DNA from: Muribaculaceae bacterium
GTDB lineage: Bacteria; Bacteroidota; Bacteroidia; Bacteroidales; Muribaculaceae
Length of the DNA stretch: 64,000 nucleotides
NCBI GenBank assembly: GCA_014867205.1
Contig: WGUO01000003.1
Coordinates: 54,648 to 118,647 of the forward strand
Reading direction: 5' to 3'
Below the pieces are notes generated by a model. It did not search any database. It saw only the letters and a program-made list of their open reading frames with translations, and had not been told where the DNA came from. Shown here piece after piece: positions 1 to 7,805 of the stretch. Position 1 is the stretch's first letter; the number at the start of each line of letters is the position of its first letter. A program made the position numbers and the translations under genes.

Positions 1-3000
1 CGGTCAGGATACTCAAATGGACCGGACTGACGATTGCCGGCATAATCGTGCTGGGGGTGCTGGCGCTATGCGGCGTCACGCTGTGGCTCACTCCCGGGCG
101 TCTCACGAGGATAGTCAACGAGGAGGCCTCGCGTGAGCTCAGCGCCGATGTGCGGGCTGTCAATGTCAGGTACACGCTCTGGAGCACCTTCCCCCATCTA
201 TGTGTCGAGATGGACTCCCTGAGGGTGCGCAGCAGGAATTTCGACAGCGTGCCGGCACCTGTCAGAAAGCAACTGCCTGACAGCGCGGACTTCCTGCTCT
301 CGACAGCCGGAATACGCGGCGGCATAAACCTGCTGAAGCTTATCGGCGGCCAATACTGGCTGCGCGACGTCACCGCCGACTCTCTTCGGGTGAACCTTGT
401 GGCGGTCAACGACACCCTTAACAATTATGACATAGTGCCAGGTTCGGGCCGCTCAAAAGTGCCTTACTTCCGTATCGACGGCCTGAGACTGGGGGGAGTG
501 GGAGACGTGTCATACAGGAGTCTTGCCACCGATACTCGAGCCGGAATAAGCCTTTCTGGTGCGTCGCTCGAGCCAAGGGGGGAGCGCGACGAGTACAACC
601 TGCGGCTTCTGGGTCGCATCTCAGCAGAGAGCGACGGACTCGCGATATTACACGAGTTCCCGGTCGAGCTCAACGGTGATGTACACCTCCGGTTCCGTCC
701 GTTCGGCATATCCACCACCGACTACCGCATTAACCTCGGGGAGGTAAAGGGACGTATGTCGATGGATGTCGATCTGGGGGGCGAGATGCGCCTCAACAAC
801 TTCAACTACCGGCTCGACAACGTGACACTGACAGACCTGATGCGGATACTACCTCCCGGCAATTACCCGATGCTCCGCAATCTTCGGGCCGACGTCGGCC
901 TTGACGCCACGGCGCGCCTCACCACCCCCTATCGGTTCTCATCGACGGCTCTCCCGTCGGTCCGGGTCGATTTCCGGGTGTCAGACGGAGCGGTCTCGTA
1001 CCTGTTCTCAGACAGCGAAAGGTGTACTTTGAGCAATATCGGCCTGAACGGGCACTTTGTATTCGACGGCCGGAATCCGTCGGCGTCATACGTCGACATA
1101 CCCGATATGCATGTCGAGGGACCGGGAGTAGACCTTGACATGAATGCCCGGGTGACCGGCCTGACCGAGGTCCCGGTGGTCGATGCCTGTGTAAGGGTAA
1201 GAGGAGACCTCGGCGAGCTCTCGCGCGGTGTGGCCGTGCTGAGGCCCTACGGGCTGCGTGGTGACATTGATGTCGACGCCGGGGTTCGTTTCCGGATGGA
1301 GGGCAAGACGCTCTATGGCACACTTCTCGATGTCAGGGCGAGGTCAGGAAACCTCGGTATGAATTACGGCGGCTGCCGCGTCGATGCGGCCGGACTCGAT
1401 ATCTCGACCAGCGAGCGGTATGCCGACGCCCTGTCACGCGACGCGGTGCTTCACTATGTGCCGCTCAGTCTGGACATAAGTGCCGACATGGCGCGGGTGA
1501 GCGACACGGGAGGCCGCGCTGAATATGGGATAAACTCGCTGAAGGCGCGGGGCACCCTGAGCCGTCAGGGTAGGGGCCGGGTCATACGCAGCATGGATAT
1601 AGGCATAACGGGGGCCGGCTTCGACATGCGCTCGGAGGGGACGCATATCAGTCTCGGCAATCTTGACATGCGTCTGGCAGCCTCAAGATTGAGCGCTCCT
1701 CAGAAGACAGCCCCGTTCGCCGCTCCGGCGAAATGGAATGCCGACGCGCGGACACTCGGTTTCGCGGCTCACACCCCGGAGTACATACAGGTCACGGTAC
1801 CGGACGCACTTCGGCAACTGATGGAGAAATGGCAAGGGCGTCTCGATGTGAGGATTGAGAGCGGGGAGGCAAAGGTGTCCGGGTTCCCGTCGGTCAACCG
1901 TATGCGCGGTCTCGACCTCACGGCGACATTCGATTCGGTGGTGGTGCGCAGGGTATCGCTCAGTTCGGGCGACACGCGGGGTGATTTGAGCGCCTCGGTC
2001 AGCAACCTGCGGCAGTTCCTCGGTACGCCGGGGCCGTCCCCGCTGTATGTTAATCTTGATGTCGCGCTCGACACGGTCCAGATCAACCAGCTGGCGCGTG
2101 CCTACACCGACGGTCATCCCAACTCCGCGATAGCGCGTGGCGACAAGGAGGCAATGGCTGAGGGAAATGACTCCACTGCGATTCTGCTGCCACGCAACAT
2201 GGTGGCCGACATACGCGCCACCGCCATGCAGACCCGCTACATCAACCTGCACCTGTATGACCTGATGACGCGGGTGCGTCTGGCCGACGGATGCGCCGAG
2301 GTCGACACGCTGCACATATCCTCTGACTTCGGGCAGGCCGCCCTCAACCTGCATTACGACACCTCCGACCTTCAGGACATGAACATGAAGGCGCATCTCG
2401 ACATAGACAGCGTCAATGTGGTCAACTTTTTCGCCAACTTCCGGAAACTGCTGCTGATGATGCCGGAGATGAAGAACCTGTCGGGGATGCTGTCGGCCGA
2501 CGTCAGTGGAAGCCTGGACATCTTCCCCAGCATGTACCTCAACGTGCCGTCGTTGCGGGCCGAGGCTATCGTGGAGGGCCGCGACCTGAAGGTGCGTCAG
2601 AACAAGTTCATCAGGCAGGTCACCAGAATGCTGATGATACGCGACAAGTCTGACCTGAGTATCCGCGACATGAGGGTTCATGCCGGGGTACACAGCAACC
2701 TGCTCGAGGTGTTCCCGTTCACCTTCGAGATGTGCAGCTACAAGCTGCATCTGATGGGACTGAACAACTTCAACGGGGACATGTACTATCATATAGGCGT
2801 TGACGACTGGCCTCTGAGACTGCCTTTCGGCATAAATATAAAAGGCCATTATCATCATCCCGTCCTGCGCTTTGGGGGCAAGGAATGGCATGATGATAAT
2901 GGAGCCGGAATCACAGCCGGAGTCATGGACTACGACCGGGTGAATGTCGTGCGCATGGCGCGCAGGTATATGGGAGAGTTCGTCCACACGGCAGCCACCT

Positions 3001-3014
3001 ATATGGGGAACTGA
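1..3014 (+). CDS. AsmA-like family protein, 5' end cut by window
   Basis: The reading frame is open to the left edge, so the start lies upstream. The visible N-terminus (VRILKWTG, then a hydrophobic stretch to about residue 35) is a single membrane anchor. The remaining ~960 residues are repetitive beta-strand-rich sequence alternating Asp/Arg-rich and hydrophobic segments, as in the AsmA/TamB-like superfamily of large envelope proteins. Known members are anchored in the inner membrane, span the periplasm and are linked to lipid or outer-membrane homeostasis. The C-terminal part (around SGMLSADVSGSLDIFPSMYL) resembles the AsmA C-terminal domain. It converges on metG with only 23 bp between the stops and no obvious terminator. 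The family call rests on overall architecture; no catalytic motif is expected. Confidence 0.8.
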   Translation, partial: VRILKWTGLTIAGIIVLGVLALCGVTLWLTPGRLTRIVNEEASRELSADVRAVNVRYTLWSTFPHLCVEMDSLRVRSRNFDSVPAPVRKQLPDSADFLLSTAGIRGGINLLKLIGGQYWLRDVTADSLRVNLVAVNDTLNNYDIVPGSGRSKVPYFRIDGLRLGGVGDVSYRSLATDTRAGISLSGASLEPRGERDEYNLRLLGRISAESDGLAILHEFPVELNGDVHLRFRPFGISTTDYRINLGEVKGRMSMDVDLGGEMRLNNFNYRLDNVTLTDLMRILPPGNYPMLRNLRADVGLDATARLTTPYRFSSTALPSVRVDFRVSDGAVSYLFSDSERCTLSNIGLNGHFVFDGRNPSASYVDIPDMHVEGPGVDLDMNARVTGLTEVPVVDACVRVRGDLGELSRGVAVLRPYGLRGDIDVDAGVRFRMEGKTLYGTLLDVRARSGNLGMNYGGCRVDAAGLDISTSERYADALSRDAVLHYVPLSLDISADMARVSDTGGRAEYGINSLKARGTLSRQGRGRVIRSMDIGITGAGFDMRSEGTHISLGNLDMRLAASRLSAPQKTAPFAAPAKWNADARTLGFAAHTPEYIQVTVPDALRQLMEKWQGRLDVRIESGEAKVSGFPSVNRMRGLDLTATFDSVVVRRVSLSSGDTRGDLSASVSNLRQFLGTPGPSPLYVNLDVALDTVQINQLARAYTDGHPNSAIARGDKEAMAEGNDSTAILLPRNMVADIRATAMQTRYINLHLYDLMTRVRLADGCAEVDTLHISSDFGQAALNLHYDTSDLQDMNMKAHLDIDSVNVVNFFANFRKLLLMMPEMKNLSGMLSADVSGSLDIFPSMYLNVPSLRAEAIVEGRDLKVRQNKFIRQVTRMLMIRDKSDLSIRDMRVHAGVHSNLLEVFPFTFEMCSYKLHLMGLNNFNGDMYYHIGVDDWPLRLPFGINIKGHYHHPVLRFGGKEWHDDNGAGITAGVMDYDRVNVVRMARRYMGEFVHTAATYMGN

Positions 3015-3037
3015 CGCGAGGATTCACGTCGTCGGCG

Positions 3038-5074
3038 TCAGCCGACCTGTGCGCCGGGAGCGACCGGCCCGGTGGGGCCGACCACCGTCAGAGTGCCGTC
3101 GGGATTGACTGCCGAGAGAATCATTCCCTGCGACTCGATGCCCATCATCTTGCGCGGCGGGAAATTGGCGATGAAGCAGATATCCTTGCCTACGAGCACG
3201 GACGGGTCCTCATAACTCTGGGCGATGCCGCTCAGGATAGTGCGCCGGCCCATGCCGTCCTCGATGAGGAACTGCAGCAGTTTCTTGGACTTCTTGACCT
3301 TAGAGCATTCGAGCACCTTGCCGACACGAATGTCGACCTTCTCAAAATCCTCGAACGGGCAGTCGGGCTTCACGGCCTCGGGCTGCCATGCCTGAAGCTC
3401 GTTGGCCTTCTTGGTGTCGAGCAGTTTCTGCACCTGAGCCTCGATCTTGTCATCCTCGATCTTCTCGAAGAGGAGTTCGGGCTGACCGATCTTCGCGCCG
3501 GCCGGGATGATGTCAAAACGGCCGAGCATATCCCACGAGATCTTGTCGATGCCGAGCATCTTGAGAAGTTTCTCCGACATGAAGGGGAGGAACGGCTCGA
3601 AGGCGACAGCAAGGTTCGCGCAGGTCTGGATCGCGGTATTGAGGATTGTGGCTGTGCGGGCCATGTCGGTCTTGGCTACCTTCCAGGGCTCGGTCTCCTG
3701 GAGATACTTGTTGCCGGCGCGGGCCATATCCATTGCGACGCGCAGGGCCTCGCGGAAGTGGAAGTTCTCAAGGGCGTCGGTCATCTCCGACTTGAGTGTG
3801 TTGATCTCGGCGATGAGTGCGTTCTCGGCCTCGGTCAGTTCGCCGGCGGCGGGAACCTCACCGCCGAAATACTTGTGTGTGAGCACTACGGCGCGGTTTA
3901 CGAAATTGCCGAGGATAGCCACAAGTTCATTGTTGTTGCGGGCCTGGAAGTCGCGCCATGTGAAGTTGTTGTCCTTGGTCTCGGGTGCGTTGGCCGTGAG
4001 CACGTAGCGGAGGGTGTCCTGCTTGCCGGGGAAGTCCTGCAGATACTCGTGAAGCCATACGGCCCAGTTGCGCGAGGTCGAGATCTTGTCGTCCTCAAGG
4101 TTGAGGAACTCGTTGGCGGGGACGTTGTCGGGCAGGTTATACGAGCCGTCGGCCATCAGCATCGAGGGGAACACGATGCAGTGGAACACGATGTTGTCCT
4201 TGCCGATGAAATGTATCATGCGGGTCTCGGGGTCCTTCCACCACTTGGTGTAGTCGTCGCCCACGAGGTCGATTGTGTTGGAGATGTATCCGATCGGTGC
4301 GTCAAACCATACGTAGAGCACCTTTCCGTCGGCACCCTCGACAGGCACGGGGATACCCCAGTCGAGGTCGCGGCTCACGGCGCGGGGCTGCAGCCCGAGG
4401 TCGAGCCATGACTTGCACTGGCCGTAGACATTGGGCTTCCACTCCTTGTGCTCGTCGAGGATCCACTTCTCAAGTCTTGGCTGCCACTTGTCGAGCGGCA
4501 GATAGTAATGCTTGGTCTCGCGGAGCACGGGCACACTGCCTGTGATGGTCGAGTGCGGGTCGATCAGGTCAGTGGCGTTGAGCGATGTGCCGCATGACTC
4601 GCACTGGTCGCCGTAGGCGCCCTCGGCGCCGCAGTGGGGGCACTTTCCGGTGACGTATCGGTCGGCCAGGAACTGTCCGGCCTCCTCGTCGTAGAGCTGC
4701 ATCGAGGTCTTCTCCACGAACTCACCCTTGTCATAGAGGCGGCGGAAGAATTCCGACGCCACGCGGCGGTGCGTGTCGGAGGTGGTGCGTCCGTAGACGT
4801 CGAACGAGATCCCGAACTCTGCGAACGAGTCCTTGATGATGTTGTGATATCGGTCCACGATATCCTGGGGTGTGACGCCCTCCTTGCGGGCCTTGATTGT
4901 GATAGGCACTCCATGCTCGTCGCTGCCGCCGATCATCAGCACCTCGCGTCCCTGCAGGCGCAGGTAGCGGGCATAGATGTCTGCCGGGACATAGACACCG
5001 GCGAGATGGCCGATGTGTACGGGTCCGTTGGCATACGGTAGAGCGGTCGTGATAAGGGTTCTTTTGAATGACAT
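3038..5074 (-). CDS. metG: methionyl-tRNA synthetase with C-terminal Trbp111-like tRNA-binding domain
   Basis: Charges tRNA-Met with methionine in the cytoplasm. The protein is 678 aa from the ATG at 5074, where the conserved N-terminus MSFKRTLITTALPYANG begins; a longer open frame would run into the tRNA-Pro gene and is rejected. Visible motifs: HIGH at residues 20-23, a zinc knuckle with Cys145, Cys148, Cys158 and Cys161, and a KMSKS equivalent reading KISTS at 330-334. After the anticodon-binding helical domain, roughly residues 575-678 form an OB-fold tRNA-binding domain (VDIRVGKVLECSKVKKSKKL). Full-length bacterial MetG with the dimerising tail. Only 28 bp separate its start from a rho-independent terminator ending the tRNA-Pro transcript, leaving little room for a promoter of its own. 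Confidence 0.97.
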   Translation of the reverse strand: MSFKRTLITTALPYANGPVHIGHLAGVYVPADIYARYLRLQGREVLMIGGSDEHGVPITIKARKEGVTPQDIVDRYHNIIKDSFAEFGISFDVYGRTTSDTHRRVASEFFRRLYDKGEFVEKTSMQLYDEEAGQFLADRYVTGKCPHCGAEGAYGDQCESCGTSLNATDLIDPHSTITGSVPVLRETKHYYLPLDKWQPRLEKWILDEHKEWKPNVYGQCKSWLDLGLQPRAVSRDLDWGIPVPVEGADGKVLYVWFDAPIGYISNTIDLVGDDYTKWWKDPETRMIHFIGKDNIVFHCIVFPSMLMADGSYNLPDNVPANEFLNLEDDKISTSRNWAVWLHEYLQDFPGKQDTLRYVLTANAPETKDNNFTWRDFQARNNNELVAILGNFVNRAVVLTHKYFGGEVPAAGELTEAENALIAEINTLKSEMTDALENFHFREALRVAMDMARAGNKYLQETEPWKVAKTDMARTATILNTAIQTCANLAVAFEPFLPFMSEKLLKMLGIDKISWDMLGRFDIIPAGAKIGQPELLFEKIEDDKIEAQVQKLLDTKKANELQAWQPEAVKPDCPFEDFEKVDIRVGKVLECSKVKKSKKLLQFLIEDGMGRRTILSGIAQSYEDPSVLVGKDICFIANFPPRKMMGIESQGMILSAVNPDGTLTVVGPTGPVAPGAQVG

Positions 5075-5102
5075 ATGATGATGTTTTTGGATTTTGCAGG
5101 GG

Positions 5103-5138
5103 AAAAAAAGAGGCCGGGGAGCCTTGCGGCTCTCCGGC
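5103..5138 (-). terminator. rho-independent terminator after tRNA-Pro, in the metG leader
   Basis: An 11-bp stem (GCCGGAGAGCC with GGCTCCCCGGC on the minus strand, one mispair) with loop GCAA is followed by CTC and seven T. It lies 6 bp past the tRNA-Pro 3' end and 28 bp before the metG start. Confidence 0.8.
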
Positions 5139-5144
5139 TTCCTG

Positions 5145-5218
5145 TCGGGGTGAGGCGACTCGAACGCCCGACCTCTACGTCCCGAACGTAGCGCGCTAAC
5201 CAACTGTGCTACACCCCG
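5145..5218 (-). tRNA. tRNA-Pro (anticodon CGG)
   Basis: A 74-nt cloverleaf on the minus strand. The acceptor stem is CGGGGTG/CACCCCG, the anticodon stem CTACG/CGTAG encloses loop TTCGGGA (anticodon CGG, reading CCG), and the T-arm is GGGCG-TTCGAGT-CGCC-type. The discriminator base is A and CCA is not encoded. The D-stem has one A-C mismatch. A promoter lies immediately upstream and a terminator immediately downstream, so it can be a single-gene unit. Confidence 0.93.
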
Positions 5219-5234
5219 ATTTCCTTTGTGACTG

Positions 5235-5265
5235 CAAAGTTAGTCAAAAAAATCATAATGCGCAA
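5235..5265 (-). promoter_or_regulatory. Bacteroidetes-type promoter for tRNA-Pro
   Basis: On the minus strand, TTG (5263-5265), a 20-bp spacer and TAACTTTG (5235-5242) match the -33/-7 pattern TTTG-N19/20-TAnnTTTG. The -7 box ends 17 bp before the tRNA. Confidence 0.7.
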
Positions 5266-5390
5266 GTTTTTAGACCTATAATTTTTGATTTAATTTTTCG
5301 GAAATGGCTCCGTGAAATGTTGTGGCGTGATGGCCCGTAGTGATTCCGGGCTGTCTGTCCGGCTGTCTGACGGGAGCTTTTTTCTTTTTT

Positions 5391-5422
5391 GTTGCTTTTT
5401 AAGACAAAAATGGCTATTTTTG
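5391..5422 (+). promoter_or_regulatory. Bacteroidetes-type promoter for RNase R
   Basis: GTTG (5391-5394), a 20-bp spacer and TATTTTTG (5415-5422) fit the sigma-ABfr consensus. Apart from this and the tRNA promoter, I see only AT-rich DNA in the 345-bp gap 5219-5563. Confidence 0.65.
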
Positions 5423-5563
5423 TGTTTTGAGTATAAGAAGGCTTCAACTCACCTGAGAAATCCCGGGGAAGGGCGTGGAGACGACACTTCCGTATGAATT
5501 TCCACAACCGGAATGCAGATGAATGCCCGGGAGGGGGAGCGAGGCGACAAAATAACCCAAGAT

Positions 5564-7789
5564 ATGAAGAAAGGCAATAGTGGCGGAAAGCGTATGCGCA
5601 AGCAGGACCTTCTGCAGAAGATAGTGGAGTTTCTCCAGAACCAGAGCAAACAGAGTTTCAATTACAAGCAGATAGCGTTCGGCATCGGTCTCGAGAAGAC
5701 ATCGCAGCGCATGGACGTGCTCAACGCTCTCGACGAGCTCGTGGCGGCCGACGACATCCTTGAGGTCGATCTGGGCAAGTACAAGGCCAAGAGCAACCGT
5801 GGCGTGGAGAGCATCGGCTACTTCGTGCGCCGCAGCAACGGCAAGAACGCCGTTGTGATTGACGAGGAGATGATCATGGTGGCCGAGCGCAACTCCATGC
5901 ATGCGCTTAACGGCGACAAGGTGCGCGTGGTTGTCTCGGCGGCCCGCAAGGGCCAGGACCCCGAGGCACGTGTCATCGAGATCGTGGAGGCCAAGGAGCA
6001 GCAGTTTGTCGGCACCATCAAGATTGACAAGAACTATGTCGCGCTCGTCTCGGACTCGAAGTTCCTGGCCGCCGACATCATCATACCCCGCGGAAAACTC
6101 AAGGGTGGCAAGAATGGCGACAAGGCGGTTGCCCGCATCGTGCAGTGGAAAGACGACGAGATGAACCCGCGCGGCGAGATCATCGACATACTCGGCGTCA
6201 AGGGGGAGAACAATGCCGAGATGCACGCCATCCTGGCTGAGTTCGGACTTCCCTACAAGTACCCCGAGAATGTCGAGAAGGCCGCCGAGCGCATAGACGC
6301 GGGCATTACACCCGAAGAGGTGGCCAGACGCGAGGACTTCCGCTCGGTGACTACCTTCACCATCGACCCCCGCGACGCCAAGGACTTCGATGACGCCCTC
6401 TCTATCCGCCAGCTTGCCAACGGCAACTGGGAGGTGGGAGTGCATATCGCCGACGTGACGCATTACGTGCATCCGGGCTCCGTCATAGACAAGGAGGCCC
6501 AGAAACGCGCCACAAGCGTATATCTCGTAGACCGCACAATCCCGATGCTGCCCGAGCGACTCTCGAACGGAATATGCTCGCTGCGCCCCAACGAGGAGAA
6601 ACTGACCTTCTCGGCCATATTCGAGCTCGACGCCAAGGCCAACGTGCTCAACAGCCGCATAGGACGCACCGTGATATGCAGCGACCGCAGGTTCACCTAC
6701 GAGGAGGCTCAGCAGATCATCGAGACCGGGCAGGGTGAGTATGCCCGCGAGCTCGAGGCACTGAACGGACTGGCCAAGGAACTTCGCCGCCGTCGCTACC
6801 AGCAGGGCGCGCTGGAGTTCGACCGTGCCGAGGTACGCTTCGAGATAGACGAGAACGGAAAGCCGACTAATGTATACTTCAAGGAGTCGAAAGACGCCAA
6901 CAAGCTTATCGAGGAGTTCATGCTCCTCGCCAACCTCACCGTTGCCGAGTCTGTGGGTAAGGTGTCGGGTCACAAGAAGGCGAAGACATTCGTCTACCGG
7001 GTTCACGACAATCCGGACCCCGAGAAGATAGGCAACCTGTCGCTGATAGCCTCTCGCTTCGGCTACCGCCTCGTCACCGACGGAAGCACACGCGAGGTCA
7101 ACAAGAGCGTGAACCGCCTGTTGCGCGACGTCAAGGGAAAAGGGGAGGAGAACATGCTCTCTATCCTTGCGATCCGTTCGATGGCCAAGGCCGTCTATAC
7201 CACCGACAATATCGGCCACTACGGACTCGCGATGCCCTACTACACGCACTTCACGTCGCCGATACGCCGCTATCCGGACATGATGGTCCATAGGCTGCTG
7301 GCCAAGTATGCGTCGCCCGGCTCGCGCAGCGTGGATAAACTAAAACTCGAGGAGGAGTGCCGTCACGACAGCGACATGGAGCAGCTTGCCGCCAACGCTG
7401 AGCGTGCCTCCATACGCTACAAACAGGTGGAGTTCATGAAAGACCGTCTGGGCGAGATATACGAGGGAGTGATATCGGGCGTGACAGAGTGGGGTTTCTA
7501 TGTCGAGTTGACCGAGAGCATGTGCGAGGGACTCGTGCCGATCCGCGACCTTGCCGATGACTACTATGACCTTGACGAAAAGAACTACTGCCTGATCGGG
7601 CGTCGCCACGGCGTGCGCTATACCCTTGGCGACCAGGTGCGCGTGCAGGTGGCTCGCGCCGACCTCGAGCGCAAGCAGCTCGACTTCGCGCTTGTCGACG
7701 ACAAGGGCAATCCCAACAAGCCTCTTGAGGCCCGCAAGCCCGGCAAGCGTCATGAGCCCAAGGGCAAGAGAAGAAGAAAACAATCTTAA
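5564..7789 (+). CDS. rnr: ribonuclease R (RNB family 3'-5' exoribonuclease)
   Basis: Processive 3'-5' exoribonuclease that degrades structured RNA. I place the start at ATG 5564 (MKKGNSGGKRMRKQ, 741 aa), which gives the basic N-terminus usual in Bacteroidales RNase R; ATG 5513 and ATG 5519 are in-frame alternatives. Domain order: an N-terminal winged-helix-like region (about residues 10-70), cold-shock/OB domains (80-230), the RNB catalytic domain with TIDPRDAKDFDDALS carrying the metal-binding aspartates, then the YTHFTSPIRRYPDMMVHR signature, and an S1 domain (GVISGVTEWGFYVEL) near the end. The Lys/Arg-rich C-tail is typical. It ends 16 bp before the secreted glycosidase-like gene, so the two may be cotranscribed. 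Confidence 0.96.
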   Translation: MKKGNSGGKRMRKQDLLQKIVEFLQNQSKQSFNYKQIAFGIGLEKTSQRMDVLNALDELVAADDILEVDLGKYKAKSNRGVESIGYFVRRSNGKNAVVIDEEMIMVAERNSMHALNGDKVRVVVSAARKGQDPEARVIEIVEAKEQQFVGTIKIDKNYVALVSDSKFLAADIIIPRGKLKGGKNGDKAVARIVQWKDDEMNPRGEIIDILGVKGENNAEMHAILAEFGLPYKYPENVEKAAERIDAGITPEEVARREDFRSVTTFTIDPRDAKDFDDALSIRQLANGNWEVGVHIADVTHYVHPGSVIDKEAQKRATSVYLVDRTIPMLPERLSNGICSLRPNEEKLTFSAIFELDAKANVLNSRIGRTVICSDRRFTYEEAQQIIETGQGEYARELEALNGLAKELRRRRYQQGALEFDRAEVRFEIDENGKPTNVYFKESKDANKLIEEFMLLANLTVAESVGKVSGHKKAKTFVYRVHDNPDPEKIGNLSLIASRFGYRLVTDGSTREVNKSVNRLLRDVKGKGEENMLSILAIRSMAKAVYTTDNIGHYGLAMPYYTHFTSPIRRYPDMMVHRLLAKYASPGSRSVDKLKLEEECRHDSDMEQLAANAERASIRYKQVEFMKDRLGEIYEGVISGVTEWGFYVELTESMCEGLVPIRDLADDYYDLDEKNYCLIGRRHGVRYTLGDQVRVQVARADLERKQLDFALVDDKGNPNKPLEARKPGKRHEPKGKRRRKQS

Positions 7790-7805
7790 ACAGCAACTCA
7801 ATATC

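Noticed and set aside
1683..2987. 434-codon open frame antisense to the AsmA-like gene
   Set aside because: It lies entirely within a conserved coding region and has His/Val/Gln-rich composition typical of shadow frames.
5444..7291. 615-codon open frame antisense to RNase R
   Set aside because: It mirrors conserved rnr codons, has no family resemblance, and is rich in Val/Leu/His as expected of a GC-rich shadow frame.
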